DNA from: DASYRX01 sp035253645
Lineage (GTDB): Bacteria > Gemmatimonadota > Gemmatimonadetes > Gemmatimonadales > Gemmatimonadaceae
DNA length: 33,188 nucleotides
Reading direction: 5' to 3'
NCBI GenBank assembly: GCA_035253645.1
Contig: DATFBW010000434.1
Span: forward strand, 1 to 33,188
Shown here piece by piece: positions 23,428 through 31,774 of this stretch. Positions within the stretch are counted from its first letter, which is position 1. Every line of letters begins with the position of its first letter. The translations under genes and the position numbers were made by a program. Below the pieces are notes generated by a model. That model had not been told where the DNA came from. It did not search any database and saw only the letters and a list, made by a program, of their open reading frames with translations.

Positions 23428-26400
23428 TTAGTAGGTGAGGTTGATCGCGACCGATAAGCGCCGCGTCATGGGAGATGCGTAGGCGTCCGCTCTCACGAAG
23501 AGTCGTCCGCCATACGAGTTCACCTCAGGGTCGATCCCGCTATAGTCGGTCCAGAGCCCGATGTTGCGTCCCGAAACGATGATGTTGGCGCTGCTCGCAC
23601 CGGCCGGCGAAAGCCAACGCGTTGGCAGCGTATACGTCAGCGATATCTCTCGCAGCTTCACGAAATCAGCCTTTTCGATCCACGCAGCGGCGGCGGTCGC
23701 GCCGCGCCACACGGCCAGCTCCTTCATGAGTAGTGAATCGGCTGCATTCTGCGGGAAACGAGCGCGCGGATCGTTGTTGCGCGCACAGTTGTCATTCGCC
23801 GCCTGACAACGATTCCGCTCTTTGAGGTTGAAGAGGTAGAACCCGCCCTTGTAATCCAGCAGCGAGTAGAAGCGCAGATTCTTGAAGAGCGTCACCGTAT
23901 TCGCGAAGCCAACCTCTCGCGTTGGCGCAGACGGGCCGATGTACTTGGCGGTGTCGAACTGCACGGCACCCGCGGAGTTCACGACGGGCGAGCCATCCGC
24001 ATTGCGCCGCGGAGACTGCGCCCAGTAACCACCCATTGGAAAACCGGGACGGTGTTGCTGGACCGCACCGTAGGCTTGCCCCGTTGGTGTTTCACTCACT
24101 TTGCCGGGGATGTCGAACGAGTTCAGCCGATTCCGTGTCGTCGCCAGGCTCAGACGGCTATCCCACTGCACCCTCTCGTTTTGAAGCGCAGTTGCCGTCA
24201 CCGCGAACTCGACGCCGCGATTGTTGACCTCTCCCAGGTTCGTTTGGCGGGAAGTTGGAAAACCTGTCGACGGTTTGACCGGAACGCTGACGAGCATGTC
24301 GCTCGTCGTCTTGTTGTAGAAGGTGAAGTCGAGTGCCAGGCGTTCATTGAGCAAGCCGGCGTCGAAACCCAGCTCGATCTCCTGGCCGCGCTCCGGCTTG
24401 AGGTCAGGGTTGCCGTACGACTGTGTGCGCAAGGCCGAGCCGGTGGTTCCGCCTAACGTGACGCGATCGACCGTGTACGTTTGCTCGGCCGCGTAAGGCG
24501 CCGGCGCGCGCCCGGCAGCGCCCCAGGCCGCGCGCAGCTTGAGCGAGTTCACGCGCCACGATCTCAAGAGGTTGCTCAGGCCCGGCTCCTCCGAAATGAC
24601 GTAGGAAACCGAGGCCTTGGGGTACGTGATGATGTCGAAGTTTGTGCCGAACGAAGAGTTGTCGTCCGCGCGCACAGCGCCCGTCACGAACAGCCTGTTA
24701 TTCCACGCGATCTGTTCCTGGATGTAGTAGCCGACGGAGTTGTTTTCGCTGAAGCTGCTCGTGCTGGACGTCGTCGTTGCGGTGCCGATGAGTGTGACGT
24801 CAGGCGCGCCCAGCCCTACTCCCTGGCCAAACAACGTCTCGGTGCGATTGGAGACGATCTGCGTTCCGAAGGACGTGGTCAATTGCCACGTGCTATTGAG
24901 GGCGAAGTCCGCTGTGCCGGCGTAATCCAGCGTGTAAACCTTCGTCATCGGATTACGCTGCGCGTGCGCTCCGGCTGGCTCACCCTCGTCTCCCGGCAGG
25001 AACAGGAGCTCCGCCTGTGCGGTCGTATTGTCGAGTCCCGCCGTAAAACGGTTGCGGAACCAGGACCAGGGGTTGACGTTCAGGGTGCCGCCTAACGTGA
25101 GTCGTTCGGAGCGAGTCTGATTGTTATAGCGGTTGGCGCGCTCCGGCTCGATCGTCGACCACCCGTCAAGCGTCGGCCGCACCGGTAAACGGCCAGGGCG
25201 GCCACGCGCTGCGCTCAACAACAAGCCGTTGGCCGATTCATCCTGCATCGGTAAGCGGAGGTTCGTCTGAATGAAGCTCGTATTGACCTGGAAGTCAGCA
25301 ATGTCCGTTGGATTGAACGTGAAGTTCGCGCGCGCCGACTTTCGGTTGTTGAACGAGTTGTAGAAGACGCCTTCATCGGTGTCGCGATCGCCAGCGAGGT
25401 AAAGGGAGTACCGATCGCCGCCGCCGCGCACGCTCAGCGAGAGGCGCTGCAGATCGCCTGTGCGCAATGCTTCCGGGTGGCGCCGCATCGGCTCATCCGT
25501 GAGGACAGTGCCTAACGATTGTCCGGCGCAGCCCGGCCAGGTCGCCGCGTTGGCAGCCGCGAACTTGGCGGAGTCGCACGTCGTGTAATTGACGGGCGTA
25601 TCGAGCGCCCATTCCGTTTGGCCGCGCTCACCGCGGAATGACCAGCGGAGTTTTTGCTGGCCGCGAGTCCCCTTCTTCGTAATGATCTGAATGACGCCGT
25701 TCGCGGCCTCGGCCCCATACAACGTGGCTGCTGCCGGACCCTTGATTACTTCGATCGACTCGATGTCGTTAGGGCTGATCAGGTCGAGCGCAGACGTTGT
25801 CTGCGACGATTGCGCCAAGCCGGCCAACCCGGCACCGGTCGCGGCGAAGTTGCCCAGGTTTTCGATGTTGTAACGTACGCCATCGATGAAAACGACAGGA
25901 CGGTAGCCGCTGATCGACCCGGCGCCGCGGATGCGAAACTCGCCGGCTGTACCCGGGGCGCCGGATCCCACGAGGAAGGTGACGCCCGGAGTCTTGGACT
26001 GAAGCACTTCGGACACGCTCAGCACCGTTGTCTTTTCGTTCAGATCGGCGACGTCAACGGTGGTGATCGAATTGCCTAACGTGCGTTTTTCAGTGAGCCC
26101 AGCAGTCCCCGTTATGACGAGCTGTTCGAGCTGGGTCAGCGACTGAGACAGCGCGAAATCGAGCTGTGTGGTTTCACCGGCCACCACGTTCACCGTACGT
26201 TCCGTGGGAACGAAGCCGAGCCGCCGTACCCGCACGGTTCGTGAGCCGGCAGGGACGTTTGCGATGACGTACTCCCCGTTTGCATTGGTGATGGCGCCTG
26301 AACCGGTGCCGGCGACGAGCACCTGCACATCACCGATCGCCCGCTGGCCGACGTTCTCGGTTATCCTGCCGCGGATCGAGCCGGTATTCTGTGCGTCAGC

Positions 26401-26463
26401 CGCTAGAGGTGGGGCGATTGCGGCGATAGCAACGACTACAAATCGACGGAATCGTGAACGCAT
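23428..26463 (-). CDS. SusC/RagA-like TonB-linked outer-membrane transporter
   Basis: A 1011-residue TonB-dependent porter. Signal peptide to about ADAQ; an N-terminal carboxypeptidase-regulatory-like beta domain (GSIRGRITENVGQRAIGDVQVLVAGTG..., NVPAGSRTVRVRRLGF) at about 27-110; then the plug with LEQLVITGTAG (TonB-box-like), VSEVLQSKTPGVTF, FRIRGAGSISGYRPVVFIDGVRYN and SIEVIKGPAAATLYGAEAANGVIQI; then a long beta-barrel ending in aromatic LSVAINLTY. The start ATG at 26463 has a strong AAGGAG six bases upstream, but this is paired in the hairpin at 26465-26508. The partner SusD-like gene follows with a 15-base gap. Substrate uncertain: peptides or glycans are both possible. Confidence 0.93.
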   Translation of the reverse strand: MRSRFRRFVVVAIAAIAPPLAADAQNTGSIRGRITENVGQRAIGDVQVLVAGTGSGAITNANGEYVIANVPAGSRTVRVRRLGFVPTERTVNVVAGETTQLDFALSQSLTQLEQLVITGTAGLTEKRTLGNSITTVDVADLNEKTTVLSVSEVLQSKTPGVTFLVGSGAPGTAGEFRIRGAGSISGYRPVVFIDGVRYNIENLGNFAATGAGLAGLAQSSQTTSALDLISPNDIESIEVIKGPAAATLYGAEAANGVIQIITKKGTRGQQKLRWSFRGERGQTEWALDTPVNYTTCDSAKFAAANAATWPGCAGQSLGTVLTDEPMRRHPEALRTGDLQRLSLSVRGGGDRYSLYLAGDRDTDEGVFYNSFNNRKSARANFTFNPTDIADFQVNTSFIQTNLRLPMQDESANGLLLSAARGRPGRLPVRPTLDGWSTIEPERANRYNNQTRSERLTLGGTLNVNPWSWFRNRFTAGLDNTTAQAELLFLPGDEGEPAGAHAQRNPMTKVYTLDYAGTADFALNSTWQLTTSFGTQIVSNRTETLFGQGVGLGAPDVTLIGTATTTSSTSSFSENNSVGYYIQEQIAWNNRLFVTGAVRADDNSSFGTNFDIITYPKASVSYVISEEPGLSNLLRSWRVNSLKLRAAWGAAGRAPAPYAAEQTYTVDRVTLGGTTGSALRTQSYGNPDLKPERGQEIELGFDAGLLNERLALDFTFYNKTTSDMLVSVPVKPSTGFPTSRQTNLGEVNNRGVEFAVTATALQNERVQWDSRLSLATTRNRLNSFDIPGKVSETPTGQAYGAVQQHRPGFPMGGYWAQSPRRNADGSPVVNSAGAVQFDTAKYIGPSAPTREVGFANTVTLFKNLRFYSLLDYKGGFYLFNLKERNRCQAANDNCARNNDPRARFPQNAADSLLMKELAVWRGATAAAAWIEKADFVKLREISLTYTLPTRWLSPAGASSANIIVSGRNIGLWTDYSGIDPEVNSYGGRLFVRADAYASPMTRRLSVAINLTY

Positions 26464-26464
26464 G

Positions 26465-26508
26465 AACTACTCCTTGTGAGATCCACAGACCGGGCCAAGG
26501 TAGTAGTT
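26465..26508 (-). promoter_or_regulatory. Leader hairpin that pairs with the SusC ribosome binding site
   Basis: In the minus-strand transcript, AACTACTACCTTG (26508-26496) can pair with CAAGGAGTAGTT (26476-26465) over 12 bp with a single bulged A, around a 19-base loop. The second arm contains the AAGGAG Shine-Dalgarno sequence and ends two bases before the ATG. If it folds, translation of the SusC-like gene would be blocked until the stem is opened by heat, a ligand, a protein or a passing ribosome. Confidence 0.6.
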
Positions 26509-26561
26509 GGGTCTGCCAGAGCAAGGCCCAGAAGGCTAAAGCGCTATCACATATTGACCTG

Positions 26562-26577
26562 GAAGCTGGCGCCTAAC
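26562..26577. repeat. 16-bp direct repeat, distal copy at the kinase stop
   Basis: GAAGCTGGCGCCTAAC, identical to 29040-29055. This copy overlaps the kinase stop codon (26573-26575) and runs downstream of it as non-coding sequence. One further mismatch extends it to 18 of 19 positions. Confidence 0.75.
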
Positions 26578-29023
26578 GACCGGAGCGGGAGATCTCTCGG
26601 ATGCCCACGCGACGAATGAGTGCCGTGAACCGCGGATCGTCGGTCAATGTGGTGATGTAGGGATCGAGACCGAGGAAGATCATGTCCGGCTCGCGGGCAT
26701 CGTATGCGCGATTGAGCCAGGCCAGCGCGGCATCCTTGTCCCCAAGGGCATCGTAGAGAAAGCCCATTCGAAGCGGAGCAACCCAACCGGTTCGGGCCTT
26801 CGCTTCCAATTCGCGCGCGATGGCCAGTGCTTCGGCGCGCCGTCCGGCACGCGCGTAGCAGTAGCCAAGCCAATCGCGTCCCTCCGCCCGGAGCATGGCG
26901 GCGACTGCCTCGTCGAATCTGCGCTGGTCTAACAACACATTCGACTGATGCCGCCAGGCGTCTGCAAACGTCGAGTCCAACTCCAGGACGTAACGCAGCT
27001 GTCGTTCGGCGTCTTCAAGGCGTCCGGCACGTCGAAGTGCCCACCCAAGCCGCGTATTGAGAATTAGTGACAGCGGCTCGAGCTCTACGGCTTTCCGAGA
27101 GTACGCAACGGCGGCGTTGGTGTCTCCACGCGCCCAGGCCAGATGGTTCAGCCAGAGGTACGAATTGGTATACGTGGAATCGAGGCGAACGGCAGTGAGT
27201 AACTCACGTTCGGCGGCGACGATGTCCCAGTCATAAAAGAGGTGTACGAATCCGCGGGACGCGTGCGCTTCTGCCAGCGTGCTATCGAGCGCCAAGGCTC
27301 GGTCAGCCGCCAGCGCTGACCTGGGGCACACTTCCCGCGCGGGCCGGAATCCAAAGTTCGCCAGGATGCAATACGAATCCGCCAGCCCGGCCCAAGCAGC
27401 GGCAAAGGTGCTATCGCGGGCGATGGCTTGTTCGAAATACGAGGCGGCCCGGGAGAAACCGTCGCGCGATCTGCGATTCCAGAAGTAGCGGCCGCGCAGG
27501 TACAGGTCGTATGCGACGTGGTCCCTCGTGCGGCGCCTAACGAGTGGGCTGCGAGCCTCTTTATGCTGATTGGCGCCCGCGAGCAGCGAGTCCCCGCCGA
27601 TGGTTGCCTCGAGCGCCCCGAGGATCGAGCGCGCGACTTCCTCCTGAACGCTCAGCACATCGCGCAGCTCACGGTCGTATCTCCCCGACCAAATCACGGT
27701 CCCGCTATCCACTCGGGAGAGCTGCGTCGTAATCCGCAGTTGCGAGCCGGCTCGACGCACACTCCCCTCGAGCACCAGCTGCACACCGAGACTATCGCCG
27801 ATTGTCTGAGCTCCGAGCTGGCTCCCCTTGAAAGCGAAAGACGACGATCGCGACGGAACGCGGAGACCCTGCACACGCGTCAGCGCGTCGATGAGCTCAT
27901 CGGTCATCCCGTCGGAGAAGTATTCGTTCTCCGCGTCGGAGCTCGCGTTCACGAAGGGCAGAACCGCTACGGACCGCTGCGCCACAGGCGCCCGGGTCCG
28001 CTGCCCGTCGCGCGTACCTTGCCACAGGAGCGCCGTAGCAACCACCACTGCTGCAGCAGCGATGCCGACTGTTGCAGCGAAGCGCGGCCGACGGGTCCCG
28101 GACTTTGGACTGCCGGCATCGCGCGGAATCGTTAGGCCGGCATTCCCCGTTTCGCGGAGCAGCAATTCATCTATGGCACGTCGCAGCTCGGACGCACTTG
28201 CCACGCGACCCGCGGGTTCCTTGGCGAGGCAGCGCATAACGAGTGCATCCAGCTCTGCCGAGACGGTCGGTCGCACGCGAGTGATCGGTTCCGGCTCGCG
28301 GGTTAGGTGGGCGGCGAGGACCGCATGTGCCGAAAGCCCCGCAAAGGGCGGTCGTCCCGTGAGCATCTCATAAGCGAGGACGCCCAGCGCGTAGATGTCA
28401 GTGCGGTGATCGATCTGCGAGCTCGCGGCAACCTGCTCGGGCGCCATGTACGTCGGCGTGCCGAGGATGATGCCCGTCGACGTCAGCTCGTTCAGCGATC
28501 CAGTCGCGGCGGCATCGACCGCGCGCGCTACCCCAAAGTCGGTGACAAGTGCGTACTCACCGCCGTCGCGCGCGGCGTCAGTGAGCAAGACATTCTCGGG
28601 CTTGATGTCGCGATGAACGATGCCGTGCCCGTGCGCAAACGCGAGTGCTGCGGACACGTCGCGGATGATGCGAAGCGTGTCAGGCACTGACAACGGACTC
28701 TCCCGTTGAATTCGGGCGCGGAGCGTCTCGCCCGATACTAGCGGCATTGTGTAGTAGAGCAGACCGCCTTCTTCTGCTGCGTGCAGCACGGGAACGATCA
28801 GCGGATGCTGCAGCCGCGCCGCGAACACAATCTCACGGCGAAATCGCTCGATGCTGACCTCGGCGGCAAGCTCCGGCGGAAGAACCTTGACCACAACTTT
28901 GCGCGCGAGCCTCGTATCCTCGGCGACAAAGACGCGAGCCATTCCGCCACCGCCGAGCTCTCCCTCGAGGTCGTAAGCCGATCCCAGGGATTGCTGGAGT
29001 CGATCGCGCAGATCGCCGGGCAT
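26573..29023 (-). CDS. Transmembrane Ser/Thr protein kinase with TolB-like region and TPRs
   Basis: An 816-residue protein. Kinase domain at 20-290: Gly loop ELGGGGMARVF, Lys46 in VVVKVL, HRDIKPEN at 137-144 (Asp139), TDFGVAR with DFG at 162-164, GTPTYMAPEQ in the activation segment. All catalytic residues are intact. One membrane helix follows at about 316-334 (AATVGIAAAAVVVATALLW). Then comes a TolB/FlgO-like region (SVAVLPFVNASSDAENEYFSDGMTDELIDALTRV) at 350-470, and TPRs from about 500 to 790. This is the integral-membrane kinase type with the cytoplasmic kinase N-terminal. Targets are unknown. It sits downstream of the M14 gene (13-base gap), and both ends are marked by a 16-bp direct repeat. 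The TAG stop is part of a CGTTAGGC word. Confidence 0.92.
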   Translation of the reverse strand: MPGDLRDRLQQSLGSAYDLEGELGGGGMARVFVAEDTRLARKVVVKVLPPELAAEVSIERFRREIVFAARLQHPLIVPVLHAAEEGGLLYYTMPLVSGETLRARIQRESPLSVPDTLRIIRDVSAALAFAHGHGIVHRDIKPENVLLTDAARDGGEYALVTDFGVARAVDAAATGSLNELTSTGIILGTPTYMAPEQVAASSQIDHRTDIYALGVLAYEMLTGRPPFAGLSAHAVLAAHLTREPEPITRVRPTVSAELDALVMRCLAKEPAGRVASASELRRAIDELLLRETGNAGLTIPRDAGSPKSGTRRPRFAATVGIAAAAVVVATALLWQGTRDGQRTRAPVAQRSVAVLPFVNASSDAENEYFSDGMTDELIDALTRVQGLRVPSRSSSFAFKGSQLGAQTIGDSLGVQLVLEGSVRRAGSQLRITTQLSRVDSGTVIWSGRYDRELRDVLSVQEEVARSILGALEATIGGDSLLAGANQHKEARSPLVRRRTRDHVAYDLYLRGRYFWNRRSRDGFSRAASYFEQAIARDSTFAAAWAGLADSYCILANFGFRPAREVCPRSALAADRALALDSTLAEAHASRGFVHLFYDWDIVAAERELLTAVRLDSTYTNSYLWLNHLAWARGDTNAAVAYSRKAVELEPLSLILNTRLGWALRRAGRLEDAERQLRYVLELDSTFADAWRHQSNVLLDQRRFDEAVAAMLRAEGRDWLGYCYARAGRRAEALAIARELEAKARTGWVAPLRMGFLYDALGDKDAALAWLNRAYDAREPDMIFLGLDPYITTLTDDPRFTALIRRVGIREISRSGR

Positions 29024-29036
29024 TAAACGAGGTCGG

Positions 29037-31634
29037 TTAGAAGCTGGCGCCTAACAACACCGCGTTGGCGAAGAGCGTGTATGTCCCACGCCAGTGATCC
29101 CGGAATACCGGGTCTCCAGCGAACGCGATGATCCGGCCACGCCCCACGCGTTCTGTCCACAAGTAGGGACTCAGCGCGAGGCGCGCCGGAACTTCAGGCC
29201 AGAAGTAGCCGGAGAGTCGAAGACGGTTGTCCGGCGCATAACGAACGACGGCTTCGCCGGCGCGGAGATCCTTCGGGATCGTGTAGACGCGGTCCGAATT
29301 CACGAGAACCGCGAAGTCGGTTTCAAAGACACCTGCCATGAGGGGCGACAGCGTGTCTCCGGAAACGCGCGCGATCGCACCCGGAACATCGCTGGGGAGT
29401 GGCGCTCCACCAGCGCTATCGGCACGCGTCGTATCGCGTCGGAGCTTGGCGCGCATAACGCCACGGTCTCCTGCCGCCCACGCCGTTGCGGCATCGAGCG
29501 TGATCAAAACGCCGCCACCGCGCACGCAATCCGCGACGCGCTGGCGGCCCGCATCGCCGCCAAGCGCGCGGTCGAGCGCTCCGCCTGTCGTTGATGGGAC
29601 GATGAGCACGTTGTAGTTATCCAGGCCATTGCCAGCCGCATATGCGGCATCGATCGCGCTGATGGGGAAGCCCATGCGCTGGTCGAGCGCGTACCACGCA
29701 AAGCCGAACGAGCCACCGCCGACCGGCGGACCGCCTAACAACGCGACTCGGGGGATAGTCAGCGGCATCACACTTCCGCTCCCAAGGTCGATGCCCTCCT
29801 CCACGCCCGCGGAGGCGAGCGGTGTCACACGCGCCCCCGCCGCGGAAGCCTGCCGGGCAACGCGTGAGTGCACCGATGTGTCGTTTGCCGCTGCCCGCAC
29901 CACGAACGCGCCTCGTGGAAAGCGCACGCTGCCAGTTGTGAACGCGCGCGGCGCGTACCAGACGCGCACGCTATCGCGCAGGAGCGAAGCCAGAAGGCGG
30001 ATGGAGGCCTCGCTGCCAGGCTCGAACGCGTAGCCATACCGGCCGCGCGCTGTCTCGCGCGCTTCAGGCCGGATTGTCGTTAGGCGTTCCATGGCAGGCG
30101 GCAGCGTCCGCGTCGTCCACGCGCGCACGCGGAATGCGTACGGCAGCGACCATGCCGTCACGTCGTAAAAGCGATCAGGAAGCGCCGTGCGCCGTGATTC
30201 CAACTCCCGTTGAATGAAGGCCGAGTCGAGTGCGGCATCGGGTTCGAGGATGGCGCGCGCGAGGTTGCCCTGCGGTTGCGCCAGATCCACGACGTACCAA
30301 CCTGCCGCCGCACGTGCGGTGCGTGCCTGGGTATCTCCGAAGAGCGTGGCGTCACGGAGCTCCGTGGCGCTCGTTAGGCGCTGGACTTCGATCCCGTTAT
30401 CGATGAGCCGTGCGGCGAGTGAGTCGCCGCGGCCCTGATGATCGCGCTCGAACACGATCGCGCGCATACCGCCATATGCGCGCTCTCCGCGCGCGATCGC
30501 TTCGCGGCGCGCGGCAAGGTAGTCCCGCACGATAGCTCCGCGATTCTTTGCCGAGTAGCGCACCGTGGTCCACTCCGCGACATAATGGTTGTGCGCTGCG
30601 TCGCGCAGTGTGCGCACGGTGCCATCGACGCGTCGGATCGCGCCCCCGCTGGAGGACGCGGACTCGAACAGCATGCCGATCGTCCCGGTGAGCATGGGCC
30701 AGCTCTCACCATAGCCAGGATAGAAAGAGTCGTAGCCTTCGCGCCGGAAGAACGACCAGCCGTGTTCGTCGAATGCCTCCTTGTGCGCGATACCGAACCG
30801 TTCGAACCAGTTAGGAAGGGTCGACGGGTTATTTGCATTGTTAGGCTCCATGGGCGGCGCGAAGTAGAACGTGGAGCTGGAGCCCATCTCGTGCAGATCG
30901 ACGGCCACGTGTGGCCACCATTTCATGAATGTGGCGACGCGCCCGCGTGTCTCGGGGTGCGAGAGGATGAACCAATCGCGATTGAGGTCGAAGTAGTAGT
31001 GACTTGTGCGCGGGCCGGGCCAGGATCCGGCGTTATTCAAAGCGCCGCCGTCGATCGAGGGGCGTTGCATGCCGCGCATCCGCTGCACGTCGTGCACGTG
31101 CCGTTCGCGGCCGTCGGGGTTCTCGTTAGGGTCGATGAGGACGATCGCGCTATCCAGCGCCAGACGGGTTTCTGCATCGGTACCCGCAGCGAGTTGGTAG
31201 AGCAGCGCCAGGCCGGCCTCTACGCCGGATGCCTCGCCGCCATGTACGGAATGCTCGAGCCAGACGATCACGGGGAGCCGATCCGCGATTTGGTTGCCGT
31301 TTGGAGTGTTCCGTGGATCGGCGAGCCGCTGTGCGTCGCGCTGGATTTCGCCAAGGCGCGCGATGTTCGCTTCGCTGCCGATCGCGATCACGAGCATCTC
31401 ACGGCCTTCAAATGAGTGCGCGACCGTATCGACTCTGACGCGTGGGCTCACCGCGGCAATGCGTTCGACGTAACGCATCATCCGCTGATGCGACGTGAAC
31501 TGCTCCCCGATTTCGTAGCCTAACAACGCGCGCGGGGTCGGGATTTTCGGGTCGTAAGTACTTCCCGATGAAGAGAATGAGTGCTGCGCGCATAGGGGTG
31601 ACGCAGTCAGTGCTACGCACAGAAACAGACGCAT
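29037..31634 (-). CDS. Secreted M14 family zinc carboxypeptidase with C-terminal glutamine-amidotransferase-like domain
   Basis: An 865-residue exported protein. Signal peptide MRLFLCVALTASPLCAQ. The catalytic domain (about 40-400) has the M14 zinc motif HGGE (His131, Glu134), the third ligand in DLHEMG (His248), substrate-binding NPDG (172-175) and DLNRDW (216-221), and an acid candidate in the TIGMLFESA segment. From about 640 on comes a Rossmann-like domain (RVALLGGPPVGGGSFG, NVLIVPSTTGGAL, VADCVRGGGVLITLDAATAWA), resembling class-I glutamine-amidotransferase-like modules seen at the C-terminus of M14 proteins. It cuts C-terminal residues from peptides outside the cell (inference). It heads a unit with the kinase. 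Its last codons (LLGASF) contain the proximal 16-bp direct repeat. Confidence 0.9.
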   Translation of the reverse strand: MRLFLCVALTASPLCAQHSFSSSGSTYDPKIPTPRALLGYEIGEQFTSHQRMMRYVERIAAVSPRVRVDTVAHSFEGREMLVIAIGSEANIARLGEIQRDAQRLADPRNTPNGNQIADRLPVIVWLEHSVHGGEASGVEAGLALLYQLAAGTDAETRLALDSAIVLIDPNENPDGRERHVHDVQRMRGMQRPSIDGGALNNAGSWPGPRTSHYYFDLNRDWFILSHPETRGRVATFMKWWPHVAVDLHEMGSSSTFYFAPPMEPNNANNPSTLPNWFERFGIAHKEAFDEHGWSFFRREGYDSFYPGYGESWPMLTGTIGMLFESASSSGGAIRRVDGTVRTLRDAAHNHYVAEWTTVRYSAKNRGAIVRDYLAARREAIARGERAYGGMRAIVFERDHQGRGDSLAARLIDNGIEVQRLTSATELRDATLFGDTQARTARAAAGWYVVDLAQPQGNLARAILEPDAALDSAFIQRELESRRTALPDRFYDVTAWSLPYAFRVRAWTTRTLPPAMERLTTIRPEARETARGRYGYAFEPGSEASIRLLASLLRDSVRVWYAPRAFTTGSVRFPRGAFVVRAAANDTSVHSRVARQASAAGARVTPLASAGVEEGIDLGSGSVMPLTIPRVALLGGPPVGGGSFGFAWYALDQRMGFPISAIDAAYAAGNGLDNYNVLIVPSTTGGALDRALGGDAGRQRVADCVRGGGVLITLDAATAWAAGDRGVMRAKLRRDTTRADSAGGAPLPSDVPGAIARVSGDTLSPLMAGVFETDFAVLVNSDRVYTIPKDLRAGEAVVRYAPDNRLRLSGYFWPEVPARLALSPYLWTERVGRGRIIAFAGDPVFRDHWRGTYTLFANAVLLGASF
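29040..29055. repeat. 16-bp direct repeat, proximal copy at the 3' end of the M14 gene
   Basis: GAAGCTGGCGCCTAAC, identical to 26562-26577. This copy is coding: it spells the last residues of the M14 protein (Leu-Gly-Ala-Ser-Phe) on the minus strand. The two copies bracket the kinase gene. Confidence 0.75.
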
Positions 31635-31636
31635 GA

Positions 31637-31664
31637 GGTCAAAGATCAGAGGTCAAGGGTCACA
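31637..31664. repeat. 7-bp-period array, GGTCANN word, next to the M14 start
   Basis: Four heptads: GGTCAAA, GATCAGA, GGTCAAG, GGTCACA. It starts immediately upstream of the M14 start codon (31634), where a ribosome site would be expected; none is seen. The last two units match the order found at 17220-17240. Confidence 0.65.
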
Positions 31665-31674
31665 GCCGTAAGGC

Positions 31675-31767
31675 CTTAGCTCTTAGCTCGTAGCTCTTAG
31701 GTTCGCCAGGGGAAGATCCTGCTGGACGGCGTGCGCTGGCGCTGAGAGCTAAGGACTAAGAGCTAAG
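31675..31767. repeat. Long inverted repeat of TAAGAGC heptads in a divergent promoter region
   Basis: Arms 31675-31697 and 31745-31767 pair at 20 of 23 positions around a 47-base loop. Units are CTTAGCT on the left and AAGAGCT on the right, the same word family as 15072-15123, 16 kb away. It lies between the divergent M14 (31634) and ABC1 (31775) starts, so a terminator role is unlikely here. Confidence 0.7.
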
Positions 31768-31774
31768 TTTCGGC

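Noticed and set aside
27428..28135. A 235-residue plus-strand frame antisense to the kinase
   Set aside because: A shadow frame; no signal, domain or ribosome site.
30438..31415. A 325-residue plus-strand reading frame
   Set aside because: It is a shadow of the M14 carboxypeptidase on the opposite strand, a common effect in GC-rich genes.
15072..31767. CRISPR array
   Set aside because: The repeats are 7-bp tandem units without spacers, and no cas gene is present.
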